From Oceanicaulis sp. BBD 1991-10 (lineage in GTDB: Bacteria; Pseudomonadota; Alphaproteobacteria; Caulobacterales; Maricaulaceae): a stretch of 57,311 nt of DNA. Where the stretch lies: positions 1 through 57,311 of the forward strand of contig LYSW01000011.1 in assembly GCA_001657295.1 (NCBI GenBank), read 5' to 3'. The notes beneath the pieces are model-generated. The model searched no databases. It saw only the letters and a program-made list of their open reading frames with translations, and was not told where the DNA came from. This document shows positions 15,401 to 24,251 of the stretch, in pieces; position 1 is the stretch's first letter, and every line of letters begins with the position of its first letter. Position numbers and translations under genes: made by a program.

Positions 15401-15409
15401 AGTCTTCAT
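12407..15409 (-). CDS. TonB-dependent outer-membrane receptor
   Basis: Outer-membrane gated channel for active uptake of an unknown large or scarce substrate, powered by TonB-ExbBD. The start MKTRELKAW is chosen over an upstream ATG because GGGGAG precedes it and a signal peptide follows (residues 1-27, cleavage after APAFA). The mature N-terminus carries a TonB-box-like DTITVTGTRL, then the plug domain (TLVLIDGRRLPFG, VERVDILTGGASAVYGSDAV) and a roughly 800-residue barrel ending in the aromatic VTANF. 1000 residues in all. The barrel is rich in Cys pairs, suggesting loop disulfides. Own terminator downstream. Its place between tuf and tRNA-Trp/secE is unusual. Substrate cannot be told from sequence. 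Confidence 0.93.
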   Translation of the reverse strand: MKTRELKAWALASTLLAGMAMSAPAFAQEAEEADEPTDTITVTGTRLLTNPNLASASPVLSVTGEEADIRGNVRIEDFVNILPQVFAGQAGEVSNGASGTANLNLRGLGANRTLVLIDGRRLPFGSSQISSANLDIIPAQMVERVDILTGGASAVYGSDAVGGVANFILRDDFEGIEIQAQAQVSNAENGNNLWDNVLRAAQQPVPGEVWDGEEWMVSGIMGVNSPDGRGNATLFASWEVREAITQDERSVSGCALGQTDADDPFGFGSFGCVGSGNFRAFGGSGGFGFQEEDGTIVPFVGGPAQTYNFGPLNYFQRPSERFQAYARAHYDINDDLRAFADLSFTHNISNAQIAETASFGSWDINCDNPLIQNTPGLQLTDLFGCTAADIANGTIRNSLFASHRNVEGGPRNSDLENMAWRFVGGLQGTFADHWDWEAFYQYSRTDDTQISKNDFVVGNVQQAFLAVDDGSGNVVCTDPSGGCVPYNIFQRGPNGETLVTEAMTDFLQGTGIITGNTVQTLWGANVQADLGNYGVSSPYSEFGVGFLVGFEQRRDKLQREPDEIFQVDGGGFTGLGGATKPVLGEVEVLEFFTELQVPLITGAEFAEELTFSAQYRYSDYTTEGSGVTNEFQTDSYALQLSWAPIEDIRFRTQFQQAVRAPNVIELYTARDVGLPNLSTFPGGTTFDPCAGATPTLDLATCARTGVTAAQYGTILDVISGQTQSITGGNPNLQPETADTFTLGVVFTPSFIDDFSISIDYFDITVEDAVGTGPSSQTILNECLGTGDAFFCNLVTRAANGTLASGFGTNYGFLQINQNVAELSTSGVDVQINYAFDFADKIPMLGEYGGLSFDYAATFLDSLNEVAFVGDSGIECAGFFGNGCASGFSGTPAPEYRHRLMATWETPWPWEAAVTWRHFSATDNDNTADTLEPDIPAIGYLDLTGNYQVLDNVLVRGGVLNVTAEQAPVFTSAGPPFGNGNTFPTVFDTSRVFFASVTANF

Positions 15410-15645
15410 TGCAATCTCCCCGATTGTCGAAATAGCGTCTCCAGGGGCAATTCCCCGAAAACCTAACAAACACGTAATGCTATTCACAAAGCCGTCGCAA
15501 ACCCTCAACAGAGCTGTCGTCGGATTCTCGCAAGGCCTGTGACAAATTTACCGCACCGCAACATCGGGATATTGCTGGAATAACCGGCACTTATGCGAGC
15601 CGCGTCAAAAATGAACCCGATCACCGACTAAGTTCGGCGCGCGAT

Positions 15646-15685
15646 CCAAAAAACAAAACGCCCCGGAGCGTCCAGCTCCGGGGCG
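15646..15685 (-). terminator. Rho-independent terminator of tuf
   Basis: A perfect 11-bp stem (CGCCCCGGAGC at 15659-15669, complement at 15675-15685, loop of 5) is followed on the minus strand by TTTTGTTTTTT. It lies 43 bases beyond the tuf stop and insulates tuf from the receptor gene downstream. Confidence 0.93.
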
Positions 15686-15727
15686 TGTTGTGTGTTTCGC
15701 TGTCGCTTCGGCGTGAAGCGTCAGGTC

Positions 15728-16903
<1,176 letters not shown>

Positions 16904-17051
16904 TCTTCCACTTCCTCAACCGGCGGGGCGAACCCCAATTCATGCCGGAAAGTCATGCGTCCGGCGGCTTCGAGCGCGCGACATACACGCGCACCCCATC
17001 AAATGGCAAGCCTTGATCACCAAGCCGACTGCACGCGAGCGGCGGCGGGCT

Positions 17052-18254
17052 CTAATCCGCGTGCGCTGCAGCATGGGCGCTGGCCCACGCCCACTGGAAA
17101 TTATAACCGCCCAGCCAGCCGGTCACATCGACGCATTCGCCAATGAAATAAAGACCGGGCACGGCGTGAGCCTGCAGGGATTTCGACGACAGCCCGGCGG
17201 TGTCCACGCCGCCGGCGGTGACCTCCGCCGTCCGCCAGCCTTCCGTCCCCGCCGGGACGACCGTCCATGCCCCGATCGCCGCGGCGACCGATGCAAGCGT
17301 GTCATGGCTGACATCCGCCAGCCGGTTCAGGGCGGGAATCAGTCCGCGCCCGGACAGCATCTCGACCAGGCGCTTGGGCATCACCGTCTCCAGGGCGCCC
17401 GCCAGCGATTTCATCGGATGATCCGCCTTCAGCGCGAAAAGCTGCGCCGCGCCGTCGCCGCCGGCGAACAGGTCGAGCGAAATTTCCGCGCCGGGCGACC
17501 AGTAAGAGGACACCTGAAGGATGGCCGGGCCGGACAAGCCCCGATGCGTGAACAGCATCGCCTCCTGAAAGGACGGCCCGTCCGCGGCCGCGCGCACCGG
17601 GCAGGCCACGCCTGAGATCGACGCGAAATCCTCCTTGTCCCGCCCCTCGAACACGAATGGGACCAGCGCCGCGCGCGGTTCGATGATGTCGAGCCCGAAG
17701 CGCCGGGCGATGTCGTAGGCGAAACCGGTGGCGCCCATCTTGGGAATTGACAGCCCGCCGCTGGCGATCACCAGGCGCGCGGCGTCAACCGGGCCAGCGC
17801 TGGTGGCGACGGTGAAACCGCGCGCGGTCTTCTCCACGCGCTTGATTTCAGTCTCCAGCCTCAACTGCCCGCCGGCGGCCTCCAGCTCATCGGTCAGCAT
17901 TTTGATGATCGCGCCGGAGCGCTGGTCGCAAAACAGCTGGCCCAGCGTTTTTTCATGCCAGGTCAATCCGTGACGGCTCATCAAATCGCAGAAATCCCAC
18001 GGCGTGTAGCGCGCCAGGGCCGACTTGGCGAAATGCGGATTTTCCGAAATGAACCGCTCCGGCGCGGTCTCCATATTGGTGAAATTGCACCGCCCGCCGC
18101 CGGAGATCCGCACCTTCTCGGCCGGCTTTTTGGCGTGGTCGAGCACGACGACCGAACCCCCGCGCGCGCCGAACTGAGCGCCGTAAAACAGGCCTGCCGC
18201 GCCCGCCCCGATGACGAGGGCGTCGACTTGGGCGGGAAGGGTGGCGAAGGACAT
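17052..18254 (-). CDS. NAD(P)/FAD-dependent oxidoreductase, BaiN/HI0933 family
   Basis: Flavoprotein of 400 residues. The N-terminal dinucleotide-binding fold begins at [15 protein letters not shown] (residues about 14-28), followed by the family-specific [12 protein letters not shown] segment near residues 49-60. The C-terminal flavin motif [20 protein letters not shown] also marks the HI0933/BaiN family. Physiological substrates are mostly unknown; members have been linked to aminoacetone oxidation and to bile-acid reduction in gut bacteria, neither of which can be assumed here. No partner gene is adjacent; it lies between tuf and tRNA-Gly. Confidence 0.88.
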   Translation of the reverse strand: MSFATLPAQVDALVIGAGAAGLFYGAQFGARGGSVVVLDHAKKPAEKVRISGGGRCNFTNMETAPERFISENPHFAKSALARYTPWDFCDLMSRHGLTWHEKTLGQLFCDQRSGAIIKMLTDELEAAGGQLRLETEIKRVEKTARGFTVATSAGPVDAARLVIASGGLSIPKMGATGFAYDIARRFGLDIIEPRAALVPFVFEGRDKEDFASISGVACPVRAAADGPSFQEAMLFTHRGLSGPAILQVSSYWSPGAEISLDLFAGGDGAAQLFALKADHPMKSLAGALETVMPKRLVEMLSGRGLIPALNRLADVSHDTLASVAAAIGAWTVVPAGTEGWRTAEVTAGGVDTAGLSSKSLQAHAVPGLYFIGECVDVTGWLGGYNFQWAWASAHAAAHAD

Positions 18255-18397
18255 GGTGCGGCTCGCTCATCGGTTCGGCGCCGGACCTAGCCGAGCCGGA
18301 GGCGGCTCACAAGGCGAGCCCGTGCATCGCACGGGGAGACCGCCGCCCTCAGAGACGGTGAGCGCGTCTCACCGGACGCGGGGGAAATCGGAAGATT

Positions 18398-18471
18398 TGG
18401 AGCGGGCGATCGGAATCGAACCGACATATTCAGCTTGGAAGGCTGACGTTCTACCGTTGAACTACGCCCGC
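18398..18471 (-). tRNA. tRNA-Gly (TCC)
   Basis: 74-nt cloverleaf. Acceptor stem GCGGGCG pairs fully with CGCCCGC, discriminator T, encoded CCA. The anticodon loop CTTCCAA gives anticodon TCC and the T-arm reads GGTTCGATTCC. It stands alone on the minus strand, upstream of the FAD oxidoreductase and tuf. Confidence 0.97.
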
Positions 18472-18593
18472 GCTTAAGGCCGGTGAATTAGCCAGACCCC
18501 GCACGCTTTGTCGAGATCATCGCGCAGGCGCGGCGCCGGGCCCGGCGCGCGCGCCGGCGACGCCGGGTCCGGCGGCCGCCCGCGACCGCGCGG

Positions 18594-18947
18594 TCACACC
18601 ACGTTCAACGGCCCATGATCGTCGCAATGACCGTCATGGGGATGGTGCAGGCGCCCATCGACCAGGTAGCAGACATGGTCGCCATGGGGCACCGCTTCAT
18701 GGCCGCAGCCCGGCCCGTGCACATGCTCGCCTCCATGGCCCAGCGCGCCGTGGGAGAGCGGCGCGCAAGCGCCGGGATTCGCCGCGCTGATCTCGATGAC
18801 ATGCTCATCCACATGGTCTTCATGGGGGTGATGAAGATGACCGTCATGGAGATAATCCACATGATCGCCGTGCTGGACGGCGGTGTGGCCGCAGCCCGGT
18901 CCGTGGACGTGATCGTGATCGGCGTGTTTGGGATGGTTACAGGCCAT
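18594..18947 (-). CDS. Histidine-rich metal-binding protein with internal duplication
   Basis: Small soluble protein of 117 residues, 27 of them His and 6 Cys, with no signal peptide or transmembrane segment. Residues 13-49 and 75-111 are two copies of one 37-residue unit, identical at 28 positions, each starting HVHGPGCGH and containing HGDHV, LHHPH and a closing Asp/His run. Such composition indicates binding of Zn, Ni, Cu or Co; the metal cannot be told from sequence. It lies 20 bases downstream of the ArsR-type regulator on the same strand, so metal-induced expression is likely. Storage, chaperone or detoxification roles are all possible. The product has no recognised name. Confidence 0.8.
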   Translation of the reverse strand: MACNHPKHADHDHVHGPGCGHTAVQHGDHVDYLHDGHLHHPHEDHVDEHVIEISAANPGACAPLSHGALGHGGEHVHGPGCGHEAVPHGDHVCYLVDGRLHHPHDGHCDDHGPLNVV

Positions 18948-18967
18948 GGGATGTCTCTTTCTTCAAG

Positions 18968-19324
18968 CTAGTGTGCAATCGGGCCTTCGGCGGCGTGCGC
19001 GATGATATCGCGCAACAGCCTGGCGACATGGTCGTCGGCCAGCGCGTAATTGACGTGCTTGGCGTCTCTTCGGCGCGTGACCAGGCGGGCGCCGTGGAGC
19101 TGGCGCAGACGGGCGGACACGGTGCCCAGCTTTTCGCCTTCCTGATCCGCCAATTCGCTGACGCAGCGCTCGCCGCCAGTCAGCCGAAGCAAAAGCCTGA
19201 GACGCGCCGGATCGCCCGCCGCCCGCAAGATCGCCGCCGCCGCGTCAAGCGTTGACGCGCCCGGCAGTTCGACCGCCGATTCAAGGGTCTCATGGATGCA
19301 GGCAGGCAGGTCAGACATACACAT
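18968..19324 (-). CDS. ArsR/SmtB-family metal-responsive repressor
   Basis: Winged-helix transcription factor of 118 residues. The HTH core runs from ILRAAGDPARLRLLLRLTGG through CVSELADQEGEKLGTVSARL to the wing RRRDAKHVNYALADDHVARL. CVSELAD corresponds to the alpha-3 ELCVCDL-type metal site, with one Cys retained; extra Cys and His near the N-terminus (CxM..PACIHE) and in the last helix (IIAHA) could complete a site. It is probably bicistronic with the His-rich gene. A 22-base near-palindrome begins 5 bases upstream of the start codon, the expected place for an autoregulatory operator. An alternative start is the Met at residue 3. Confidence 0.88.
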   Translation of the reverse strand: MCMSDLPACIHETLESAVELPGASTLDAAAAILRAAGDPARLRLLLRLTGGERCVSELADQEGEKLGTVSARLRQLHGARLVTRRRDAKHVNYALADDHVARLLRDIIAHAAEGPIAH

Positions 19325-19328
19325 CCAT

Positions 19329-19350
19329 CATTCTATTGATCGATAGAATG
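19329..19350. promoter_or_regulatory. Near-palindromic operator of the ArsR-type regulator
   Basis: CATTCTAT at 19329-19336 and ATAGAATG at 19343-19350 are exact inverted repeats; the central six bases are palindromic apart from one pair. The 22-base size and AT-rich arms match the imperfect palindromes bound by ArsR/SmtB dimers. It lies in the divergent spacer, 5 bases from the regulator start and 137 bases from the DUF305 gene start, so it could control one or both directions. Confidence 0.7.
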
Positions 19351-19486
19351 ACAGATTGAACCGATCAAGCAAAGCGGCGTTTTGTCCGGCGGCGGAAACG
19401 CGGCCGAAAGCGAACCGCGCTGCCCGCTTGCTCCCCGCCCGGCGCGCCTTAGTGTTACGCGCCAAAGATCAATGGGGAGGTGGCCG

Positions 19487-21874
19487 ATGGCCCTCAAAGC
19501 TCAGTATTTCCTTGGTTCAGCCTGCTGCGCGCTCGCCGCAAGCTTTGCATTGAACGGCGCGGCCCTGGCGCAGGACGCGCCGCCGATCATCCAACCGGGC
19601 GCGCCGGGCGAAGACGGCCGGCAGCTGACCGAAGACGAAGCCAATCAGATCGCGGATAATCGCTACTCCGCCGACGATGTGCGCTTCCTGCAGCACTTCA
19701 TCGTGCACCACGCCCAGGCCGGCGAGCTGACCGCCCTGGTCGAAGGCCGCACGGAGAATGAAGCGGTCATCGAAATCGCCGGCCGCATCGATTCGACGCG
19801 CGATGACGATATCGCCTTCATGACCGAATGGCTGACCGCGCGCGGCGAGCCGGTGACGGCGCCAGAGCCGGGCGAGCATGACGATGACGGCATGGCGACG
19901 CCGATGCAGCTCGCCGCCCTCGCGGAGGCGAGCGGCACGGAGTTCGACGCCCTTTTCCTGTCCTTGATGATTGCGCATCACGATGGTCTCGCCGACGAGA
20001 TCACCGGCTATCTGCGCACGCGCGGCACCGCCTATGACCCGGCGCTGCTGGCCTTTGTCGAAGGCCTTCGCACCAAGCAGCGCGATGAGATCGAGGATAT
20101 GGACGAGATCCTCGCCGGCCTGTCCGACGATCCGCGCCGCGGCCTGGCCACCGGCTTTCGCGATTATGGCGAGGCGATCTCCAATTTGACCCTGGTGTCG
20201 GCCGCGCCCAAGCCGGTCGGCTTTTATGACGCGGCCAACCCGGTCGGCCGTCCGCCGGAGATCGAGGACGAAGACGCCGAGGAGGACGCTGACCCCGAAT
20301 TCGGCCGCCGCTCGCCCTTCCTGCGCTTTTCAAACACCGATTTCGCCTTCAAGGGCGATCTGATGGCCGTGGGCAATTATCACGGCTTCAACATGTATGA
20401 CATCTCCCAGGCCGAGCCGCGCCTGATCAGCTCGGTGGTCTGCCCGGGCGGTCAGGGCGACGTGTCCATCGAGGGCGATCTTTTGATCATGTCGGTGCAG
20501 GACACGCGCGGGCGCGTGGATTGCGGCGGCCAGGGCGTCGCCGAAGAGGTCAGCGAAGAGCGCTTCCGCGGCATCCGCGTCTTCGACATCTCAGATCCCG
20601 TCACGCCGCGCCAGGTGGGCCTGGTTCAGACCTGCCGCGGATCGCACACCCATTCGGTGGTGTCGGCCGATGAGGACAGCATCATCGTTTATAATTCCGG
20701 CACCAGCTCGATCCGACCGGAAGAAGAGCTTGAAGGCTGCGTCGCCGGCCAGCCGGGCCGCGGCGACACCGCCCTCTTCTCCATCGACGTGATCGAGATT
20801 CCGATCGCGAACCCCGCGGCGTCGCGCATCATCGACAGCCCGCGCGTGTTTGCGGACGATGAAACCGGCGAGATCGCCGGCCTGTGGGCGGGCGGCGACC
20901 ATGGCGAGGGCACCCAGTCCACCCGCCGGACCGATCAGTGCCACGACATCACCGTCTTCCCCTCGCTCAACATTGCGGCGGGCGCCTGCTCGGGCAACGG
21001 CATCGTGCTGGACATCAGTGATCCGCGCGCGCCGACCCGCATCGACGACGTGGTCGACCAGGGCTTCGCCTACTGGCACTCGGCCACCTTCAACAACGCC
21101 GGAAACAAGGTGATCTTCACCGACGAATGGGGCGGCGGCGGCGCGCCGCGCTGCCGGCCGCAGGACCCGGACACCTGGGGCGCCAATGCGATCTATGATC
21201 TGGAAGGCGGCGAGCTCACCTTCGCCAGCTATTTCAAGATCCCCAACGTGCAGACCGAGCATGAGAATTGCGTCGCGCACAACGGCTCCATCGTGCCGGT
21301 GCCGGGCCGCGACATCTTCGTGCAGGCCTGGTATCAGGGCGGCCTGACCCTGATCGACTTCACCGACACCCAGAACCCCTATGAGATCGCCTTCTACGAT
21401 CGCGGCCCGATCACCGACGATGTCTATGTGACGGGCGGCTACTGGTCGACCTATTGGTATAACGGCCGGATTTACGGCACCGCCATCGTGCGCGGCCTGG
21501 ACGTGTTCGAGCTGGCCGAGAGCGAGCATCTGACCGCCAACGAGATCGAAGCGGCGCTGCTGGCGGATATGGGCGAAGTGTTCAACCCGCAACAGCAATT
21601 CCCGGTCACTTGGCCGGTCCACCCGGTGGTGGGCCTGGCCTATGTCGACCAGCTGGCGCGCGGCGAGGCGGTCGAAACCGAAGATCTCGAGGCGCTCGCC
21701 GCAGCCCTCGCCTCGGCCCGCACCCATATGGAGGCCGGGACCACGGACCGCGCCCTGGCCGGCGAGCTGCGCTCTTTGCGCCGCGGCCTGCCGCGCCGCG
21801 TCGACGGGGCCGACGGCGACCGGATCACCGCCCTGCGCGAACTGATCGAAGGCGTGGAACGCGCGCTGCGGTAA
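19487..21874 (+). CDS. Exported DUF305 / LVIVD beta-propeller fusion protein
   Basis: Secreted or periplasmic protein of 795 residues. The start MALKAQYFLG is set by GGGGAGG 7-12 bases upstream and an immediate signal peptide (1-28, cleavage after GAALA); a longer upstream reading lacks both. Residues about 55-210 form a DUF305 ferritin-like helical domain with the metal-type motifs FLQHFIVHH (68-75) and MIAHHDGLADE (161-171). From about residue 270 on there are LVIVD-type propeller segments with recurring DISDP, including GNYHGFNMYDIS and GIVLDISDPRAPTRI, and conserved GGDHGEGTQ and HENCVAHNGS stretches. DUF305 proteins such as CopM bind copper. The divergent ArsR and His-rich genes support a metal-linked role; this is inference. 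Confidence 0.82.
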   Translation: MALKAQYFLGSACCALAASFALNGAALAQDAPPIIQPGAPGEDGRQLTEDEANQIADNRYSADDVRFLQHFIVHHAQAGELTALVEGRTENEAVIEIAGRIDSTRDDDIAFMTEWLTARGEPVTAPEPGEHDDDGMATPMQLAALAEASGTEFDALFLSLMIAHHDGLADEITGYLRTRGTAYDPALLAFVEGLRTKQRDEIEDMDEILAGLSDDPRRGLATGFRDYGEAISNLTLVSAAPKPVGFYDAANPVGRPPEIEDEDAEEDADPEFGRRSPFLRFSNTDFAFKGDLMAVGNYHGFNMYDISQAEPRLISSVVCPGGQGDVSIEGDLLIMSVQDTRGRVDCGGQGVAEEVSEERFRGIRVFDISDPVTPRQVGLVQTCRGSHTHSVVSADEDSIIVYNSGTSSIRPEEELEGCVAGQPGRGDTALFSIDVIEIPIANPAASRIIDSPRVFADDETGEIAGLWAGGDHGEGTQSTRRTDQCHDITVFPSLNIAAGACSGNGIVLDISDPRAPTRIDDVVDQGFAYWHSATFNNAGNKVIFTDEWGGGGAPRCRPQDPDTWGANAIYDLEGGELTFASYFKIPNVQTEHENCVAHNGSIVPVPGRDIFVQAWYQGGLTLIDFTDTQNPYEIAFYDRGPITDDVYVTGGYWSTYWYNGRIYGTAIVRGLDVFELAESEHLTANEIEAALLADMGEVFNPQQQFPVTWPVHPVVGLAYVDQLARGEAVETEDLEALAAALASARTHMEAGTTDRALAGELRSLRRGLPRRVDGADGDRITALRELIEGVERALR

Positions 21875-21898
21875 GCGTGCGGTTCAGCTGCAAACTGG

Positions 21899-21931
21899 AA
21901 AGCCGCGCTCGGCATCGGGCGCGGCTTTTTC
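21899..21931 (+). terminator. Rho-independent terminator of the DUF305 fusion gene
   Basis: An 8-bp stem (AGCCGCGC at 21901-21908 with GCGCGGCT at 21919-21926, 10-base loop) runs directly into TTTTT. It begins 25 bases after the stop codon on the same strand. Confidence 0.88.
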
Positions 21932-21945
21932 ATTAAGCGCCGGTC

Positions 21946-22078
21946 TTTCCCTCCCGGCGGGCGAGGACACCCGTCGCGCGAGACTGCAAGAGCTTAGCGA
22001 TGGTCTCGCACGTTCGATGAAGGCTGAGGGGGCTGACGTCGCGCCCGACCGAACGGAGGTGAGGTAAGACAGGAAAGA
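21946..22078 (-). repeat. tRNA-trailer repeat, copy behind tRNA-Tyr
   Basis: Read on the minus strand, this sequence starts at the base after the CCA of tRNA-Tyr. After a short TCTTTCC link come the conserved block CTCACCTCCGTTCGGTCGGG, GCGCGACGTC and CCCCCTCAGCC, then GAGACCATCGCTAAGCTC, GACGGGTGTCCTCG and a purine-rich GGGAGG end. The same blocks in the same order follow tRNA-Thr at 36297. No ORF with good signals is present. Possible structured RNA or mobile repeat; see findings. Confidence 0.75.
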
Positions 22079-22164
22079 TGGTGGAGGGGGCTGGATTCGA
22101 ACCAGCGTACGCCGAAGCGGGCAGATTTACAGTCTGCTGGATTTAACCACTCTCCCACCCCTCC
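22079..22164 (-). tRNA. tRNA-Tyr (GTA)
   Basis: 86-nt class II tRNA with a long variable arm (CCGCTTCGGCG). Acceptor stem GGAGGGG pairs with CCCCTCC, discriminator A, encoded CCA. The anticodon loop CTGTAAA gives anticodon GTA and the T-arm reads GGTTCGAATCC. The trailer is a copy of a repeat also found behind tRNA-Thr. Confidence 0.97.
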
Positions 22165-22309
22165 ACAGGGTCCGCTATTTCAAGCGGCGCGCCCGTGGGA
22201 GACGGACGCGGGACAAACCGGCTGGATTGCTTCGCAGAAAAGCCGATTGCGCCTTGGCGCAAGGGGCTTTAACGAGGCCGCTCCCCGATTTGGAGCGCGG
22301 ACTATAATC

Positions 22310-23119
22310 ATGGCCCCTACACGGCGCAACAGCGAGAAACGCCCTCCTGCAGCCCGGCGCGCAGGCCGTCCGGCCAGCGTCCACGAAGGCTGGATCTGGG
22401 GCCGCCACGCCGTGCTCGCAGCGCTCGCCAATCCGCGCCGAAAAGCCCTGTCCTTACACGTCACCCGCAACGCCGCCGCGGACCTGTCCGACACGGATCG
22501 CGCCAAGGCCGAGATCGCCCAGCCGGGCGCCATCAGCGCGCTCCTGCCCGACAGCGCCGTCCATCAGGGCTTCGCGCTGAAAGCCGCCGCGCTGGACCCG
22601 GAGCCGCTCGCCGCCGTCCAGGACGCGACTCACGGGCTCTTGGTGGTGCTTGACCAGATCACCGATCCGCAAAATGTCGGCGCGGTCTTCCGCTCCGCCG
22701 CCGCCTTCGGCGCGCGCGCGGTGATCCTGCAGGACCGCAAGGCCCCGCCCCTATTCGGCGCGGTCTGCAAAGCGGCGGTCGGCTGTGTGGAGACCGTGCC
22801 CCATGTGAAGGTGACCAATATCGCCGACACGATCTCCGGCCTGCGCGAGGCCGGCCGCTACGCCATCGGGCTGGCGGGCGAGGCCGAGGCGGCGCTGGAC
22901 GATGAAATCGCCGCCAACGCGGGCCCGGGCCTGGTGATCGTGCTGGGTGCGGAAGGCGCAGGACTGCGCCCCCGCGTCGCGGATCATTGCGACGCCCTGG
23001 CGCGCATTCCCATGGGGCCGAAGGCGGAAAGCCTGAATGTGGCGGCGGCCGCCGCCATCGCGCTTTACGAGGCCTCCCGCTTCGACAAGCGGATCAACCC
23101 GCGTTCGGACGCACGCTGA
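22310..23119 (+). CDS. rlmB: 23S rRNA (guanosine-2'-O-)-methyltransferase RlmB / TrmH family
   Basis: SPOUT-class 2'-O-methyltransferase of 269 residues from the chosen start MAPTRRNSEKRPPA. The N-terminal substrate-binding domain opens with WIWGRHAVLAALANPRR. The catalytic knotted domain carries the three TrmH motifs: LDQITDPQNVGAVFRSAAAF, VIVLGAEGAGLRP, and IPMGPKAESLNVAAAAAIAL. RlmB-type enzymes modify G2251 of 23S rRNA; a tRNA-methylating relative cannot be excluded. The basic first 20 residues are variable, and the Shine-Dalgarno signal is poor (GGAG 15 bases off). The 3' end overlaps the convergent DUF2807 gene by 26 bases. Confidence 0.88.
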   Translation: MAPTRRNSEKRPPAARRAGRPASVHEGWIWGRHAVLAALANPRRKALSLHVTRNAAADLSDTDRAKAEIAQPGAISALLPDSAVHQGFALKAAALDPEPLAAVQDATHGLLVVLDQITDPQNVGAVFRSAAAFGARAVILQDRKAPPLFGAVCKAAVGCVETVPHVKVTNIADTISGLREAGRYAIGLAGEAEAALDDEIAANAGPGLVIVLGAEGAGLRPRVADHCDALARIPMGPKAESLNVAAAAAIALYEASRFDKRINPRSDAR

Positions 23120-24251
23120 ACTCGCCGCTGCTGGTCGAGCGCACGGTCTGAGAGCCTTCAACCCCGCCGACGACCACGTCGCCGCTGCCGGACAGGCGGA
23201 TCTCAGGATTGACCACCACGCCGCCGAAGCGCACGCCGCCGGACCCGGTCGACCGAATCGTGGCGGGATCGGCCCGGCCTTCATCAATCCGCACGCCGCC
23301 GGAGCCGGAGAGCGACACCGAGAGCGGGCCGTTCATCGAGCTTGCGCGCAGATAGGCCGAGCCGGTGAAGCGCACCTCAAGCCCGCCGATATCGCCTGCG
23401 GTCAGATCGCCGCCGCCGCTGGCCTGATAGGACACGCCGCCCGGGGCGTCGCCGATGGTTATGTCGCCGGATCCGCTGGCGCCGCCGTCAAAAGCGGCGA
23501 CGTCGCCCGCCTCCACATCGCCGGAGCCGGACGTGCTCAGCGTCATCGGGCCGAAGACATCGCCCATCTGCAGGTCGCCGGAACCGCTCGCGCGGACATC
23601 CGCGCCGCCTGCACTTCCAAGGACGATATCGCCCGAACCGCTCTGGCGCGTGGTCAGATCACCGGCCACATCGTTGGCGGTGACATCGCCGGAGCCGGAA
23701 ATGGAAATGCTTAAGGCGCCGGCCGTCCCGATCTCCACATCGCCGGAGCCGGAGATGCGGATCGCCGCGTCCGCCCCGACATCGCCGGTCCGCACATCCA
23801 TGGATCCGGACAGGCCGATTTCGGCGTCGCCGGCGATGTCGCCCGCTTCAAACTCGCCGCACTTGGCAGCCCCCAGATCAAGGGACGCCAGCTCGCCCGC
23901 ACGCCCGCGGAAGACGCTGTCCTCGATGGTGAATGCGGCCGGGTTCGGCGTGGTGATCACCAGGAGCGGCCATTCGCTGAAGCGCTGAGCGTCCCCGCGG
24001 CGGCGTCCCACACGCTGGTCTTCGTCGCGTCCAAAGCAGCGCCAGCGGCGCGTGTCCTGTCCGCCATCGATCATAAGCCCGTTGGCGGTCTCGGTGATCT
24101 GGACGATCGGCGCGCCGGCCTGGCGCTCGACCCGCGCCGACAGGCCGGCGCCGGCTTCGATGCGGATTTCTCCGGCAAAATCGGTGACGGTGACGGCGGG
24201 CGCGGCCGATTGCGCCAGCGCGGCGACCGCAGTGGTGAAAAGAAGTGACAT
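23094..24251 (-). CDS. Exported DUF2807 (GIN domain) beta-solenoid protein
   Basis: Secreted protein of 385 residues. The start MSLLFTTAVAALAQSAAPA is set by GGGAGG 7 bases upstream and a short signal peptide (about 1-17). From residue 150 to the end it consists of roughly 20-residue repeats whose turns read SGSGDV, ASGSGD or TGSGGV, more than ten copies, the pattern of a right-handed beta-helix in DUF2807 proteins. One rung has SGSAY and another SGGGD, so the repeat is degenerate in the centre. Function unknown; DUF2807 proteins are often exported and surface-associated. It converges on rlmB. Confidence 0.85.
   Translation of the reverse strand: MSLLFTTAVAALAQSAAPAVTVTDFAGEIRIEAGAGLSARVERQAGAPIVQITETANGLMIDGGQDTRRWRCFGRDEDQRVGRRRGDAQRFSEWPLLVITTPNPAAFTIEDSVFRGRAGELASLDLGAAKCGEFEAGDIAGDAEIGLSGSMDVRTGDVGADAAIRISGSGDVEIGTAGALSISISGSGDVTANDVAGDLTTRQSGSGDIVLGSAGGADVRASGSGDLQMGDVFGPMTLSTSGSGDVEAGDVAAFDGGASGSGDITIGDAPGGVSYQASGGGDLTAGDIGGLEVRFTGSAYLRASSMNGPLSVSLSGSGGVRIDEGRADPATIRSTGSGGVRFGGVVVNPEIRLSGSGDVVVGGVEGSQTVRSTSSGEFSVRPNAG

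Noticed and set aside
20591-21727. A 378-residue minus-strand ORF opposite the DUF305 fusion gene
   Set aside because: Shadow frame of the plus-strand gene, with no ribosome-binding site or recognisable domain.
22303-22308. A TATAAT just before the rlmB ATG
   Set aside because: A -10 box two bases before the start codon would put the transcription start inside the gene. There is no matching -35, so it is most likely chance.
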